From assembly GCF_000160775.2 (NCBI RefSeq), contig NZ_CM001024.1, forward strand, positions 3,013,196-3,077,195: a DNA stretch of 64,000 nt. The letters run 5' to 3'. This document shows positions 41,147-50,321 of the stretch, piece after piece. This DNA is from Aeromicrobium marinum DSM 15272 (lineage in GTDB: Bacteria; Actinomycetota; Actinomycetes; Propionibacteriales; Nocardioidaceae). The notes below the pieces were generated by a model. It saw nothing but the letters and a program-made list of their open reading frames with translations. It did not search any database and was not told the origin of the DNA. Numbering within the stretch: the first letter of the stretch is position 1; every line of letters begins with the position of its first letter. Both the position numbers and the translations under genes were made by a program.

Positions 41147-41796
41147 TGAGCACTCGCACGATCGTGCACCTCATGCGGCACGGGGAGGTCCACAACCCCG
41201 ACGGGGTCCTCTACGGCCGCCTGCCGGAGTTCCTGCTGTCCGACCTCGGTCACCAGATGGCCGCCCGCGCCGCCGACTTCCTGCACGCCAACGAGATCGT
41301 GCACCTGGTCGCCTCGCCGCTGGAGCGTGCGCAGCAGACGGCCGACCCGCTCTCGAAGCTGCTCGACGTGGCCATCACCACCGACGACCGGGTCATCGAG
41401 GCCGACAACCTGTTCGAGGGCCGCACCGTCGGCGCCGAGCCGAAGGCGCTGGTCCACCCGAAGAACTGGTGGAAGCTGCGCAACCCGTTCCGGCCGTCCT
41501 GGGGCGAGCCGTACGGCGAGATCGCCGACCGCATGCAGGCCGCCGTCGACGACGCCCGCGAGGCCGCGCGCGGACACGAGGCGGTCATCGTGTCCCACCA
41601 GCTGCCGGTGTGGATCGCCCGGCAGGCCTACGAGGGCAACAGCTACGTGCACGACCCCCGCAAGCGCCAGTGCACCCTGGCCAGCATCACCAGCCTGACG
41701 TTCGACGGCGACGACTACGCCGGGTTCACCTATGCCGAGCCCGCCGGCGACCTGCTGCCGGACGCGCTCAAGGGCAAGTTCGTCGGGGGCGCATGA
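41146..41796 (+). CDS. Histidine phosphatase family protein
   Basis: 216 aa. The catalytic motif LMRHGEV (His12) and the ASPLERAQQTADPL and VSHQLPV blocks define the phosphoglycerate-mutase-like phosphatase family. Substrate unknown. It is the hinge between hemL and the cytochrome c maturation genes, coupled to both (TGATG and ATGA), and this order is recurrent in actinobacteria as far as I know. Confidence 0.88.
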   Translation: MSTRTIVHLMRHGEVHNPDGVLYGRLPEFLLSDLGHQMAARAADFLHANEIVHLVASPLERAQQTADPLSKLLDVAITTDDRVIEADNLFEGRTVGAEPKALVHPKNWWKLRNPFRPSWGEPYGEIADRMQAAVDDAREAARGHEAVIVSHQLPVWIARQAYEGNSYVHDPRKRQCTLASITSLTFDGDDYAGFTYAEPAGDLLPDALKGKFVGGA

Positions 41797-42368
41797 CCCG
41801 CGTCCCCGTCCGGCGGGCGCCGGCACTCCTCGCCCTGCTCCTGCTGACCGTGGCCTGCAGCGGGGTCGGCAATCCCGGATCGACCGGCGGCTACGTCAGC
41901 GGCGACGGTGGCATCACGGTGGTCGACCCCGAGGACCGGGAGCCGGCGCCCACCCTCACCGGCACCGACCTCGACGGCGACCCGCTGTCGACGGACGACT
42001 TCGCCGGGCAGGTGATCGTGGTGAACGTGTGGGGGTCCTGGTGCCCGCCGTGCCGGGCCGAGGCGCCGGTGCTCAAGGAGCTGGCCGACCAGTACGCCGG
42101 TGACGCGCAGTTCCTCGGCATCCTCAACCGCACCAAGAACGCTGCCGCCACGGCCTTCAACCGATCGGTCGGCATCGACTACCCGAGCTTCGCCGACGAG
42201 GGCGGCCGGCTCGAGCTGCGGTTCGTCGACTCCCTGCCCTCCCAGGCCATCCCGACCACGTGGGTCATCGACACCGAGGGCCGGGTGGCCGCGCGGCTGA
42301 TGGACGAGGTCACCGCCTCGACGCTCGGCGGCATCATCGACGACGTGCTGGCCGAGGCCCGGGACTGA
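41793..42368 (+). CDS. TlpA/ResA-like thioredoxin lipoprotein
   Basis: 191 aa. Lipobox TVAC puts the lipid on Cys22. The thioredoxin fold has the active site WCPPC (Cys84, Cys87) in WGSWCPPCRAEAP, and IPTTWVID with the cis-Pro. Membrane-anchored on the outside, it would keep apocytochrome c haem-binding cysteines reduced, taking electrons from CcdA encoded next. ATGA overlaps on both sides. Confidence 0.92.
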   Translation: MTRVPVRRAPALLALLLLTVACSGVGNPGSTGGYVSGDGGITVVDPEDREPAPTLTGTDLDGDPLSTDDFAGQVIVVNVWGSWCPPCRAEAPVLKELADQYAGDAQFLGILNRTKNAAATAFNRSVGIDYPSFADEGGRLELRFVDSLPSQAIPTTWVIDTEGRVAARLMDEVTASTLGGIIDDVLAEARD

Positions 42369-43114
42369 TGGGCGGCTGGTTCGAACAGACCGTGCTCTCG
42401 GGCTCGCTGCTGCTGGCGATCCCCGTCGCGGTCCTGGCCGGACTGGTGTCGTTCTTCTCGCCCTGCGTGCTCCCCCTCGTCCCCGGCTACCTGTCGTACG
42501 TGTCCGGCGTCGGGGTGCAGGACCTCGACACCTCGCGGCGTCCCCGCGTGGTCACCGGGGCGGTGCTGTTCGTCCTGGGGTTCTCGGCGGTGTACGTCGC
42601 CGGCGGTGCGCTCTTCGGGGCGGTCGGTCTGCGCCTGGCCCAGCACCAGCGCACCTTCTCGATCGTCGCCGGCGTCCTGGTCATCGTCCTCGCGCTGGTG
42701 TTCCTCGGCCTCGTGCCGGCCATGCAGCGCGAGTGGCGGGTGCACGCCGTGCCGGCCGTCGGCCTGGGCATCGCCCCGGTGCTCGGCGTGCTGTTCGGTC
42801 TCGGCTGGCTGCCGTGCATCGGCCCGACCCTCGGCGCCGTCCTCGTCCTCGCCGGCAACGAGGCCACGGCGGCACGGGGCGCGCTGCTGACCGGGGTCTA
42901 CTGCCTCGGCCTCGGGGTGCCGTTCGTCCTGGCCGCGCTGGGCTTCGCCCGGTTCACCCGCAGCACCCAGTGGGTGCGCCGTCACCAGCGTGCCCTGTCG
43001 GTCGCCGGAGGCGTGCTGCTGCTGGTGGTCGGCGTGCTGCTGGTCACCGGGGTGTGGGACTCGCTGATCGCCGACCTGCAGACGTGGGCCGGCGGGTTCG
43101 GGGCGCTGCTGTGA
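42368..43114 (+). CDS. ccdA: Cytochrome c biogenesis protein CcdA (DsbD-like)
   Basis: 248 aa, six hydrophobic segments. The thiol-relay cysteines are Cys33 in FFSPCVLPLVPGY and Cys150 in WLPCIGPT. It carries electrons from cytoplasmic thioredoxin across the membrane to the ResA-like protein. The ATG shares its A with the upstream stop (TGATG). Confidence 0.95.
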   Translation: MGGWFEQTVLSGSLLLAIPVAVLAGLVSFFSPCVLPLVPGYLSYVSGVGVQDLDTSRRPRVVTGAVLFVLGFSAVYVAGGALFGAVGLRLAQHQRTFSIVAGVLVIVLALVFLGLVPAMQREWRVHAVPAVGLGIAPVLGVLFGLGWLPCIGPTLGAVLVLAGNEATAARGALLTGVYCLGLGVPFVLAALGFARFTRSTQWVRRHQRALSVAGGVLLLVVGVLLVTGVWDSLIADLQTWAGGFGALL

Positions 43115-44721
43115 CCGACGAGACGACGACCACCTCCCGCCCCGAGGCGTCGGGCGCCCCGGCGCTCGGCGGCCGTGAGTTCGCCCGCTGGATCTGGCGG
43201 CAGCTCACCTCGATGCGCACCGCGCTGCTGCTGCTCCTGCTGCTGGCCATCGCCTCGCTGCCCGGGTCGTTCGTGCCGCAACGCAGCGTCGACGCCCGCG
43301 CCACCGAGGCGTTCATGTCCCGGCACCCGGATCTCTCGCCGGTTCTCGACGCGCTGGGGTTCTTCTCGGTCTACACCTCACCGTGGTTCAGCGCGATCTA
43401 CCTGCTGCTGATGGTCTCGCTCGTCGGGTGCATCCTGCCGCGCACGAACGTGTACCTGAAGGCGCTGCGGGCGCGCCCGCCGAGGGCCCCGCGCAACTTC
43501 GCGCGCCTGCCGGCCTCGGGTGAGTTCACCACCGACCTGTCGGTCGAGGAGACGCTCGCGGTGGGGCGGCGCGTCGTCGGTCGGGCCCGCGTCGACGTCG
43601 TCCTCGACGGGGACGGGGATGCCGCCACGGGGGAGCTGCGCGCCGAGAAGGGCTACCTGCGCGAGTTCGGCAACCTGGTGTTCCACGTCAGCGTCGTGGT
43701 GGTGCTCGTCGGGGTCGCGGCCGGTGCGCTGTTCAGCTACCGCGGCGCCTCGATCGTGACCGAGGGCGACTCGTTCTCCAACGTCCTCACCCAGTACGAC
43801 GACTTCGCCTCCGGGGCCCTGTTCGACCCCGACGACCTGCCGCCGTTCTCGCTGACCCTCGAGGACTTCCGTGCGGAGTTCCAGCTGGAGGGCCCGCAGC
43901 GGGGTGCGCCGCGGGAGTTCGAGGCCACCGGAACCTTCGTCGACGGGCTCGACGGGGCGGCCCGGCCGTTCGAGATCGAGGTCAACCACCCGCTGCAGGT
44001 CGGGTCCACGGCGGTCTACCTGGTCGGTCAGGGGTACGCCCCGATCATCCGGGTGACCCAGCCCGACGGCACCGTGGTGTTCGACGAGGCCGTCCCCTTC
44101 CTGCCCGAGGACGCCACCTACACGTCCACGGGCGTCGTCAAGGTGCCCGACACCACCGGCGACCAGATCGGCATGCGCGGGTTCTTCCTGCCCACCGCGG
44201 TGTCGGTCGGCGAGGACGAGGCGTCGATCTCGGCCTTCCCGGCCGCGGCCAACCCCTACGTCGCGATGCAGGTGTGGACCGGCGACCTCGGCCTCGACGA
44301 CGGCCGGGCCCAGTCGGTGTTCAGCCTCGACACCCGCCGCATGGACCAGGTGCTGGACGACGACGGCGACCCGTTCCGGGTCGAGCTGGTGCCGGGGCAG
44401 GAGATCGACCTCCCCGACGGCACGACGGTCGCGTTCACCGGCCTGCGTCAGTTCGTGCGCTTCCAGGTGTCGTCGACCCCGCTGGTGCAGCTGCCGCTGT
44501 GGGGCGTCATCGCCGGACTGGTGGGCATCTCGTTGTCGCTGTTCGTCCGCCCGCGGCGGATCTGGATTCGCGCGCGTCGGGACGGCTCACGTACCGTGGT
44601 GGAGGTTGCAGCCCTCGATCGCGTGCCCCGCGACGATCTCGGGGACGACCTGCAGCACGTCATCGAACGGATGCGCACCGAGCTGTCCGGTGGGCAGCCA
44701 GGCAGCAAGGAGCCGTCATGA
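43111..44721 (+). CDS. resB: Cytochrome c biogenesis protein ResB
   Basis: 536 aa from a GTG overlapping the ccdA stop. Hydrophobic segments at about 35-55, 90-108 and 190-212, then a large external domain, and a last segment near 470-490; this matches ResB/Ccs1. It works with CcsB in haem delivery and ligation in system II cytochrome c maturation. The EFGNLVFHVSVV block contains a conserved His likely to contact haem. Confidence 0.93.
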   Translation: MTDETTTTSRPEASGAPALGGREFARWIWRQLTSMRTALLLLLLLAIASLPGSFVPQRSVDARATEAFMSRHPDLSPVLDALGFFSVYTSPWFSAIYLLLMVSLVGCILPRTNVYLKALRARPPRAPRNFARLPASGEFTTDLSVEETLAVGRRVVGRARVDVVLDGDGDAATGELRAEKGYLREFGNLVFHVSVVVVLVGVAAGALFSYRGASIVTEGDSFSNVLTQYDDFASGALFDPDDLPPFSLTLEDFRAEFQLEGPQRGAPREFEATGTFVDGLDGAARPFEIEVNHPLQVGSTAVYLVGQGYAPIIRVTQPDGTVVFDEAVPFLPEDATYTSTGVVKVPDTTGDQIGMRGFFLPTAVSVGEDEASISAFPAAANPYVAMQVWTGDLGLDDGRAQSVFSLDTRRMDQVLDDDGDPFRVELVPGQEIDLPDGTTVAFTGLRQFVRFQVSSTPLVQLPLWGVIAGLVGISLSLFVRPRRIWIRARRDGSRTVVEVAALDRVPRDDLGDDLQHVIERMRTELSGGQPGSKEPS

Positions 44722-45641
44722 CCCTGGCCGACTACGCCACCTTCTCGCAGTACGCCGTCGCCTCCGCGACCGTCGTGCTGTCGCTGGCCTTCCTCGCGTT
44801 CGTCGCCGAGCTCGGCTTCGTCCGCCGTGAGGCCCGGGTGCTGGTCGGCTCCGACGGCGAGCCCCTGGAGCCGGAGGCCGCCGAGGCGCCCGAGACCCGC
44901 AGCGACCTGCTGCAGCGCGTCGGCGTCGCCCTGACGGCCGTGGCGGCCGCCGTGCTGACCGTCGGCGTCGTGACCCGCGGGCTGGCCGCCGAGCGGGTGC
45001 CGTGGGGCAACATGTACGAGTTCGGTGCCGCCGGCGTCGCCATCGCCCTGGTCACCTTCCTGATCCTCTCGGTCACCTCGCAGGTGCAGTGGCTCGGCGG
45101 CGTGGTCGCCGGGTTCGGTCTGCTGGTCCTCGGCCTCTCCTGGACCGCCTACGTGCCGGCCGGGCCGCTCGTGCCGGCCCTGCACTCCTACTGGTTGGTC
45201 ATCCACGTCGCGGCGGTCATGCTGGCCGGCGGGCTCTTCCTGCTCGGTGCGGCGGCCTCGGTGCTCTACATCGTCAAGGAGCGCGCCGAGCAGCGTGGCA
45301 CCGTCGGCCCGATCCTGCGCCGGCTGCCCGTCATCGGCGCGATGGACCGCCTGGCGTACCGCGTGCACGCGGTCGGCTTCGTGCTGTGGACCTTCGGTGC
45401 CCTGATCGCCGGTCCGATCTGGGCGCAGTACGCCTGGGGCCGGTACTGGGGCTGGGACCCCAAGGAGGTCTGGGCGTTCATCACCTGGGTCGTCTACGCC
45501 TGCTACCTGCACGCCCGGGCGACGGCCGGCTGGCGCGGCCGGCGGGCCGCTCTGCTGGCGCTCGCCGGCTTCGCGACGTTCCTGTTCAGCTACTACGGCG
45601 TCAACATCTTCGTGCCGGGCCTGCACTCGTACGCCAAGTAG
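44718..45641 (+). CDS. ccsB: Cytochrome c biogenesis protein CcsB (ResC/CcsA type)
   Basis: 307 aa with about eight hydrophobic segments. The haem-handling WWD-type motif is WGRYWGWD (240-247) followed by PKEVWAFITW. His in ALHSYWLVIHV and GLHSYAK flank it, as expected for the P-His ligands. It partners ResB as the haem exporter and cytochrome c synthetase. ATGA overlap with resB; last gene of the run. Confidence 0.95.
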   Translation: MTLADYATFSQYAVASATVVLSLAFLAFVAELGFVRREARVLVGSDGEPLEPEAAEAPETRSDLLQRVGVALTAVAAAVLTVGVVTRGLAAERVPWGNMYEFGAAGVAIALVTFLILSVTSQVQWLGGVVAGFGLLVLGLSWTAYVPAGPLVPALHSYWLVIHVAAVMLAGGLFLLGAAASVLYIVKERAEQRGTVGPILRRLPVIGAMDRLAYRVHAVGFVLWTFGALIAGPIWAQYAWGRYWGWDPKEVWAFITWVVYACYLHARATAGWRGRRAALLALAGFATFLFSYYGVNIFVPGLHSYAK

Positions 45642-45667
45642 TCACTGCCGGCGGCGCGGCCGCCGGT

Positions 45668-45937
45668 TCAGATGCCGCGCAGGTAGTCCGGGTCGTCGTC
45701 GGGGCCACGGGGCCCGCGCGGGCCGGGCCGGCCGCGACCGGGCGGCGGCGGGGGGACGATGCGCCGGGTGCCGAGGACGATCCATGCCAACGGGCCGACG
45801 AACGGCACCAGCAGCACCAGGACGATCCAGACGAACTTCGGCGCGAAGCGCACCCGGTCCTTGGGCGTCGCGAGCAGGTCGAAGAACGAGTAGACGACCA
45901 GCACCACCGCGATGACCACCAGCAACGCCTTGCCCAT
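45668..45937 (-). CDS. PLDc_N-type small membrane protein
   Basis: 89 aa. Two hydrophobic segments (about 3-20 and 35-55) separated by LATPKDRVRFAPKF, then RRIVPPPPPGR and a Pro/Arg/Gly-rich tail. This is the phospholipase-D-nuclease N-terminal (PLDc_N) membrane domain as a stand-alone protein. Function unknown. The ATG at 45937 is preferred to an in-frame TTG at 45955. Confidence 0.8.
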   Translation of the reverse strand: MGKALLVVIAVVLVVYSFFDLLATPKDRVRFAPKFVWIVLVLLVPFVGPLAWIVLGTRRIVPPPPPGRGRPGPRGPRGPDDDPDYLRGI

Positions 45938-45966
45938 GCGGGCCACCGTACCCAACGGTTCGCAAC

Positions 45967-45972
45967 TAGGCT
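45967..45972 (+). promoter_or_regulatory. Candidate -10 box for leaderless DUF4229 mRNA
   Basis: TAGGCT ends 6 nt before the ATG at 45979, with no ribosome site in between. Confidence 0.5.
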
Positions 45973-45978
45973 GGGCCC

Positions 45979-46245
45979 ATGAAGGCGCTCTGGACCTACA
46001 CGCTCGCCCGGTTGGGCATCTTCGTGCTCACCTACGCCGTGGTGTGGGCCGTCTGCTGGACCTGGGTCGAACGGTCCGAGCTGACCAATCTGGTGATCCT
46101 GTTCGTCTCGCTGGTCATCTCGGCCATCATCTCGATCCGGGCGCTCAGCGGTCTGCGCGAGAACCTGGCGGCCGACATCGCCCGGAAGGCCGAGCAGGTC
46201 AACAGCCGGATCGAGGAATCCCGTCGTGCCGAAGACGTCGACTGA
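45979..46245 (+). CDS. DUF4229 small membrane protein
   Basis: 88 aa. Two hydrophobic segments (about 8-28 and 36-55) with a charged tail ([22 protein letters not shown]) that is likely helical. It matches the actinobacterial DUF4229 family, often adjacent to menaquinone genes; function is unknown. The 3' end overlaps the next gene by 20 nt. Confidence 0.85.
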   Translation: MKALWTYTLARLGIFVLTYAVVWAVCWTWVERSELTNLVILFVSLVISAIISIRALSGLRENLAADIARKAEQVNSRIEESRRAEDVD

Positions 46246-47311
46246 GCGACGCGCCTGGATCGACGAGGCCGTCCGCCGGGTCGAGGCGGACGCCAACCGC
46301 AGTGCCGACACCCACCTGCACGTGCTGGACATCGCGACCCCCGGGGTCGACCTGTACCTGAAGGACGAATCGGTGCACCCCACCGGCAGCCTGAAGCACC
46401 GGCTGGCCCGATCGCTGTTCCTCTACGCCCTCTGCAACGGGTGGCTCGGGCCGGACTCGACGGTCGTCGAGGCGTCGAGCGGGTCGACGGCGGTGAGCGA
46501 GGCCTACTTCGCGCGGCTCATCGGGCTGCCGTTCGTCGCCGTGATGCCGGCCAGCACCAGCCGCGAGAAGATCGCGCTGATCGAGTGGCACGGCGGCCGG
46601 TGCCACTTCGTGCATCAGGCCGGCGAGGTGTACGCCGAGGCGGCGCGGATCGCGGCGGAGTGCGGCGGTCACTACATGGACCAGTTCACCTTCGCGGAGC
46701 GGGCGACCGACTGGCGCGGCAACAACAACATCGCCGAGTCGATCTTCGAGCAGCTGGCCGCCGAGCCGCACCCGGTGCCCAGCTGGGTCGTGGTCAGCGC
46801 GGGCACCGGCGGCACGTCGGCGACGATCGGCCGGTTCGTGCGCTACCGCCGGCACCCCACCCGCGTGCTGGTGGCCGACCCCGAGAACTCCGCGTTCTAC
46901 GACGGCTGGGACCAGGACCGGTCCGACGTGACCACTGGCGCCAGCTCCAGGATCGAGGGCATCGGGCGTCCGCGCATCGAGCCGTCGTTCGTGGGCGGCG
47001 TCATCGACGACATGCTGCGGGTGCCCGATGCGGCGTCCGTGGCGACCATGCGATGGGTGTCGGACCGGTTGGGTCGCTCGGTCGGCGGGTCGACCGGCAC
47101 CAACGTGTGGGCCGCCCTGCAGGTCGCCGACCGGATGCGTCTCGCCGGCGAGACCGGCAGCATCGTCACCCTGCTGTGCGACGGCGGTGAGCGGTACGCC
47201 GGTACCTACCAGAGCGACGCCTGGCTGGCCGAGCACGACCTCGACCCGGCACCGTTCACCGCGGCGCTGGCCGACTACGACCGCACCGGGGTCCTCACCC
47301 TCCCGACGTGA
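46226..47311 (+). CDS. PLP-dependent cysteine-synthase-family protein (Cds1-like)
   Basis: 361 aa from a GTG. PLP lysine Lys57 in [11 protein letters not shown]; phosphate loop [12 protein letters not shown] and the later [12 protein letters not shown]. The sequence pattern is that of the mycobacterial Cds1 branch (Rv3684 type), reported as a cysteine desulfhydrase giving sulfide, pyruvate and ammonia, not an O-acetylserine sulfhydrylase. Assignment is by similarity from memory and is moderate. It lies among menaquinone genes without a clear pathway link. Confidence 0.82.
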   Translation: MPKTSTERRAWIDEAVRRVEADANRSADTHLHVLDIATPGVDLYLKDESVHPTGSLKHRLARSLFLYALCNGWLGPDSTVVEASSGSTAVSEAYFARLIGLPFVAVMPASTSREKIALIEWHGGRCHFVHQAGEVYAEAARIAAECGGHYMDQFTFAERATDWRGNNNIAESIFEQLAAEPHPVPSWVVVSAGTGGTSATIGRFVRYRRHPTRVLVADPENSAFYDGWDQDRSDVTTGASSRIEGIGRPRIEPSFVGGVIDDMLRVPDAASVATMRWVSDRLGRSVGGSTGTNVWAALQVADRMRLAGETGSIVTLLCDGGERYAGTYQSDAWLAEHDLDPAPFTAALADYDRTGVLTLPT

Positions 47312-47321
47312 CCGGCGCGGG

Positions 47322-48203
47322 TCACGCGCCGATGGCGAGACCGGCCGCGAGGCCCGCCGCGTAGACCAGCTGGGCCAGACCGGTGTCGCGCAGCACGGGG
47401 ATCAGCGCCGGACCGGTGGCTCCGCCCAGCACCGTCCGCGCTCCCCGGGCACCCAGCGGCAGGGCCACCAGGCCCAGGAGAGCCCAGGGGGTCGAGAACG
47501 CCGCCCAGGCAAGCGTCGCGGCGGCGGTCAGGTGCAGCAGGAGGTAGAAGGTCCGGGAGCGGGCGTCGCCGAGGACGACGGCCAGCGTGCGCTTGCCCGA
47601 GACGGTGTCGGTGGGGATGTCGCGCAGGTTGTTCGCGACGAGGATCGCGCAGGCGAGCGCACCGACCCCGATCGCTGCCGCGACCCCGGGAGCGGTGATC
47701 CGTTCGGCCTGGACGTACTCCGTCCCCAGCACGGCCACCAGCCCGAAGAACAGGAACACGCTCACCTCGCCGAGCGCCCGGTACCCGTAGGGCGAGGGTC
47801 CGCCGGTGTAGGTCCATGCGGCGGCGAGGGCGGCGACCCCGACCAGCAGCAACCACCACGTCGTCGTGGCGGCCAGCGCGAACCCGAGGGCGGCGCCGAG
47901 CCCGAGGAACCCGAGGGCAGCAGCCTTGACCCGCCCTGCCGGGACCAGGCCGGAGCCGACGAGCCGGAGGGGACCGACCCGGTCGTCGTCGGTGCCGCGG
48001 ACCCCGTCGGAGTAGTCGTTGGCGAAGTTGACGCCGATCTGGAGGGCCAGCGAGACCCCCAGGGCGAGCAGCACCTTCCACCACACGACCGCGTCGGCGA
48101 AGGCAGCCGCGCCGGTGCCGGCGACCACGGGGGCGACGGCGGCCGGCAGGGTCCGGGGCCGGGCTCCGGCGATCCAGAGGCGGGTGGGGCTCGGAGAGGT
48201 CAC
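47322..48203 (-). CDS. menA: 1,4-dihydroxy-2-naphthoate polyprenyltransferase
   Basis: 293 aa from a GTG. UbiA-family membrane enzyme with about eight to nine hydrophobic segments. The first Asp-rich prenyl-diphosphate motif is NDYSDG (62-67); the second region ANNLRDIPTDTVSGKRTLAV matches MenA. It attaches the polyprenyl tail to 1,4-dihydroxy-2-naphthoate, giving demethylmenaquinone, the substrate of MenG encoded at 59063. Convergent with the PLP enzyme gene. Confidence 0.95.
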   Translation of the reverse strand: MTSPSPTRLWIAGARPRTLPAAVAPVVAGTGAAAFADAVVWWKVLLALGVSLALQIGVNFANDYSDGVRGTDDDRVGPLRLVGSGLVPAGRVKAAALGFLGLGAALGFALAATTTWWLLLVGVAALAAAWTYTGGPSPYGYRALGEVSVFLFFGLVAVLGTEYVQAERITAPGVAAAIGVGALACAILVANNLRDIPTDTVSGKRTLAVVLGDARSRTFYLLLHLTAAATLAWAAFSTPWALLGLVALPLGARGARTVLGGATGPALIPVLRDTGLAQLVYAAGLAAGLAIGA

Positions 48204-48255
48204 AAGGCAGCAGTCTGCCACCACCGGCGGAGGGTCCGCGTGACCCCCGTCAAGG

Positions 48256-48261
48256 TAGCGT
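48256..48261 (+). promoter_or_regulatory. Candidate -10 box for a leaderless start at 48268
   Basis: TAGCGT ends 6 nt before the ATG at 48268. Confidence 0.45.
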
Positions 48262-48267
48262 TGACGC

Positions 48268-48477
48268 ATGGACCGACCCACCCCGTACGGACTGCTCGTC
48301 GCGATCGTCGTGCTCGGGGCCAGCAGCCTGACCCTCGAGAGCGGGTGGCTGCGGCTGGGCGGGTTCGCCGCGGTCGCGGTGCTGCTGGCCTCCGTCGTCT
48401 ACCAGCTGCTGGGTCCGCAGCCGAAGGCACCGGGGATCCCGCCGGCCGACGAGCCGACGGCGGAGGGAGCGCCGTGA
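48268..48477 (+). CDS. Small membrane protein of unknown function
   Basis: 69 aa with two hydrophobic segments (about 8-22 and 27-46) and a Pro-rich, acidic cytoplasmic or external tail (LLGPQPKAPGIPPADEP). No family recognised. It is translationally coupled (GTGA) to the next gene, and that gene to menE, so it is the first gene of a three-gene run starting at a putative leaderless promoter divergent from menA. Confidence 0.7.
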   Translation: MDRPTPYGLLVAIVVLGASSLTLESGWLRLGGFAAVAVLLASVVYQLLGPQPKAPGIPPADEPTAEGAP

Positions 48478-49025
48478 CCGACGAACTGTCCGACCTGCTG
48501 GCCGCGGCCCTGTCCCAGGCCGACCCCACCATCGCGCGGCGTCTCGGTCCGGACCCGCAGGCGCACCTCGACCTGGTGGTGCTGACCGCCCGGGCCACCG
48601 AGCGGATGTCCGACCTGCTGCGGTCCTCGGTCGCCGCGGCGCGGGCGGCCGGCTGGAGCTGGGAGGCGATCGGCTCGGCGCTGGGCATGTCGCGTCAGGC
48701 CGCCCAGCAACGCTTCGGCTCCAAGGAGGACGTGCCCGAGGACTCGGCCGTGCGGCGCCGGCTCGTGGGGATGACCGCGTTCACCGAGATGGACGTGCTG
48801 GAGGAGTGGGGCAGGCACGGGTGGCGCTCGGTCGCCGCCGGACCCGGCTACCACGACATCGAGCGCGACGAGGTCCAGTGGGAGCACCACCGTGCCGTCG
48901 TCGGCAGCCGGCAGGTTGCGGCGCTCGAGCGCGACGGGTGGCAGCGGGTGGGCGGTACCTGGTTCCCGTGGATCTACCTGGTCCGCCCCCTGCCCGAGCC
49001 GGCGGTGCCGGGCGAGCCGACGTGA
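48474..49025 (+). CDS. Helix-turn-helix-like protein of unknown function
   Basis: 183 aa from a GTG. Residues 40-80 read AARAAGWSWEAIGSALGMSRQAAQQRFG, a clear HTH-like segment of the kind seen in small actinobacterial proteins. The second half is rich in Trp/His (WGRHGWRSVAAGPGYHDIE, WEHHRAVVGSRQ), with no known domain. Whether it binds DNA is not shown. It is coupled by GTGA overlaps to the membrane protein before and menE after. Confidence 0.72.
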   Translation: MTDELSDLLAAALSQADPTIARRLGPDPQAHLDLVVLTARATERMSDLLRSSVAAARAAGWSWEAIGSALGMSRQAAQQRFGSKEDVPEDSAVRRRLVGMTAFTEMDVLEEWGRHGWRSVAAGPGYHDIERDEVQWEHHRAVVGSRQVAALERDGWQRVGGTWFPWIYLVRPLPEPAVPGEPT

Positions 49026-50020
49026 CCGTGGGGCTGCGTCCGCTGTCCGGCTCGGCCACCGAGCTGGTGCCGCTGCTGCGGGCCTGGCTGGACGGCGACG
49101 AGCCCCTGTGGGTCCGGACCTCCGGCAGCACCGGCCGGCCGAAGGACGTGGTGCTCTCGCCGGCCGCCGTCCGTGCCTCCGTGGCCGCGACACACGAGCG
49201 GCTCGGCGGCCCGGGCCAGTGGCTCCTGGCGCTGCCCCCGACCGGGGTGGCCGGCCTGCAGGTCGTCGTGCGGTCGTTGCTGGCCGGGTTCGTCCCGGCG
49301 GAGGACCGGTCCGACCTGACCGCTCCCCGTCGGTACGTCTCGGTCGTGCCGACCCAGCTGCACCGGATCGTCGCCGGCGGCGAGGTCGGCGAGTGGGCCG
49401 GGTTCGACGCCGTCCTCGTGGGCGGAGCGGCGGTGCCTCAGGAGCTGGTCGCCCGTGCTCGGGATCTCGGCCTGCCGGTCGTCAGGACCTACGGCATGAG
49501 CGAGACCTGCGGCGGTTGTGTGTACGACGGCGTCCCGCTGGACGGGGTCGAGGTCCGCATCGACGACGACCAGCAGGTGCACGTCGCGGGACCGGTCCTG
49601 TTCGACGGCTACCGCGACGAACCACGCGTCGGCGAGTGGTTCGCCACGGCCGACCTCGGCGAGTGGGTGGACGGCCGGTTGCGGATCCTGGGCCGCCGTG
49701 ACGACGTGGTCGTGAGTGGGGGCGTCAACGTGCCGCTCCCGGCGGTCACCGCTGCCCTGCAGGCCGCGGACGGCGTGGGCGACGCGCTCGCCGTGGGCGT
49801 ACCCGACGACGAGTGGGGTCAGCGCGTCGTGGCCGTGGTGGTCCCGGGCGAGTCGGTGTGCCTCGACGCGTTGCGGCTGGACGCGCTGCGCGACGTCGTC
49901 GAGGCGGCCGGCCACCCGAGGACCTGGGCGCCGCGCGACGTGGTGCTGGTCGACGCGATCCCGATGCTGCCGAACGGCAAGCCCGACCGCGCCGCAGCCC
50001 GCGCCCTGGCAGGTCCATAG
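49022..50020 (+). CDS. menE: o-Succinylbenzoate-CoA ligase
   Basis: 332 aa from a GTG. AMP-binding adenylate-forming enzyme, shorter than average because the N-terminal part is compact, as in actinobacterial MenE. Motifs: TSGSTGRPKDV (P-loop-like), YGMSETCGG, the ATP-binding TADLGEW and GRRDDVVVSGG, and the catalytic Lys in PNGKPDR at the C-terminus. Activates o-succinylbenzoate for the naphthoate ring closure. Confidence 0.93.
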   Translation: MTVGLRPLSGSATELVPLLRAWLDGDEPLWVRTSGSTGRPKDVVLSPAAVRASVAATHERLGGPGQWLLALPPTGVAGLQVVVRSLLAGFVPAEDRSDLTAPRRYVSVVPTQLHRIVAGGEVGEWAGFDAVLVGGAAVPQELVARARDLGLPVVRTYGMSETCGGCVYDGVPLDGVEVRIDDDQQVHVAGPVLFDGYRDEPRVGEWFATADLGEWVDGRLRILGRRDDVVVSGGVNVPLPAVTAALQAADGVGDALAVGVPDDEWGQRVVAVVVPGESVCLDALRLDALRDVVEAAGHPRTWAPRDVVLVDAIPMLPNGKPDRAAARALAGP

Positions 50021-50046
50021 GCGCGTCCCGTGTCGCCGGGCGCGGT

Positions 50047-50272
50047 CGCCAGGGAGCGGAGCGACCGTGAGGGCGAGGAACGAGCCCGAGGCGTTCCCTC
50101 ACGTGAGGTTCGCCTCGCTGCGCTCACGCCCTCGCCAGCTCGGGCTGGCGAGCACGGCCCCGTTCGCCAGGGAGCGGAGCGACCGTGAGGGCGAGGAACG
50201 AGCCCGAGGCGCCGGCTCGCGTGTGGGTTCGCCTCGCTTCGCTCACGCCCTCGTTCCTCGGGCTGGCGAACG
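50047..50272. repeat. Two tandem copies of a 118-nt GC-rich repeat in a 301-nt gap
   Basis: A 47-nt block starting CGCCAGGGAGCGGAGCGACC is identical at 50047-50093 and 50165-50211. Each is followed by a partly complementary block (GTTCGCCTCGC...GGGCTGGCGA) so each unit can fold into a long imperfect hairpin. It lies between the convergent ends of menE and an NAD(P)-binding protein gene, and no gene is seen in the gap. Confidence 0.88.
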
Positions 50273-50321
50273 CGTAATCACGACGCTCTCGTTCTCGCGG
50301 CTGCCCACCGACGAACGTGGG

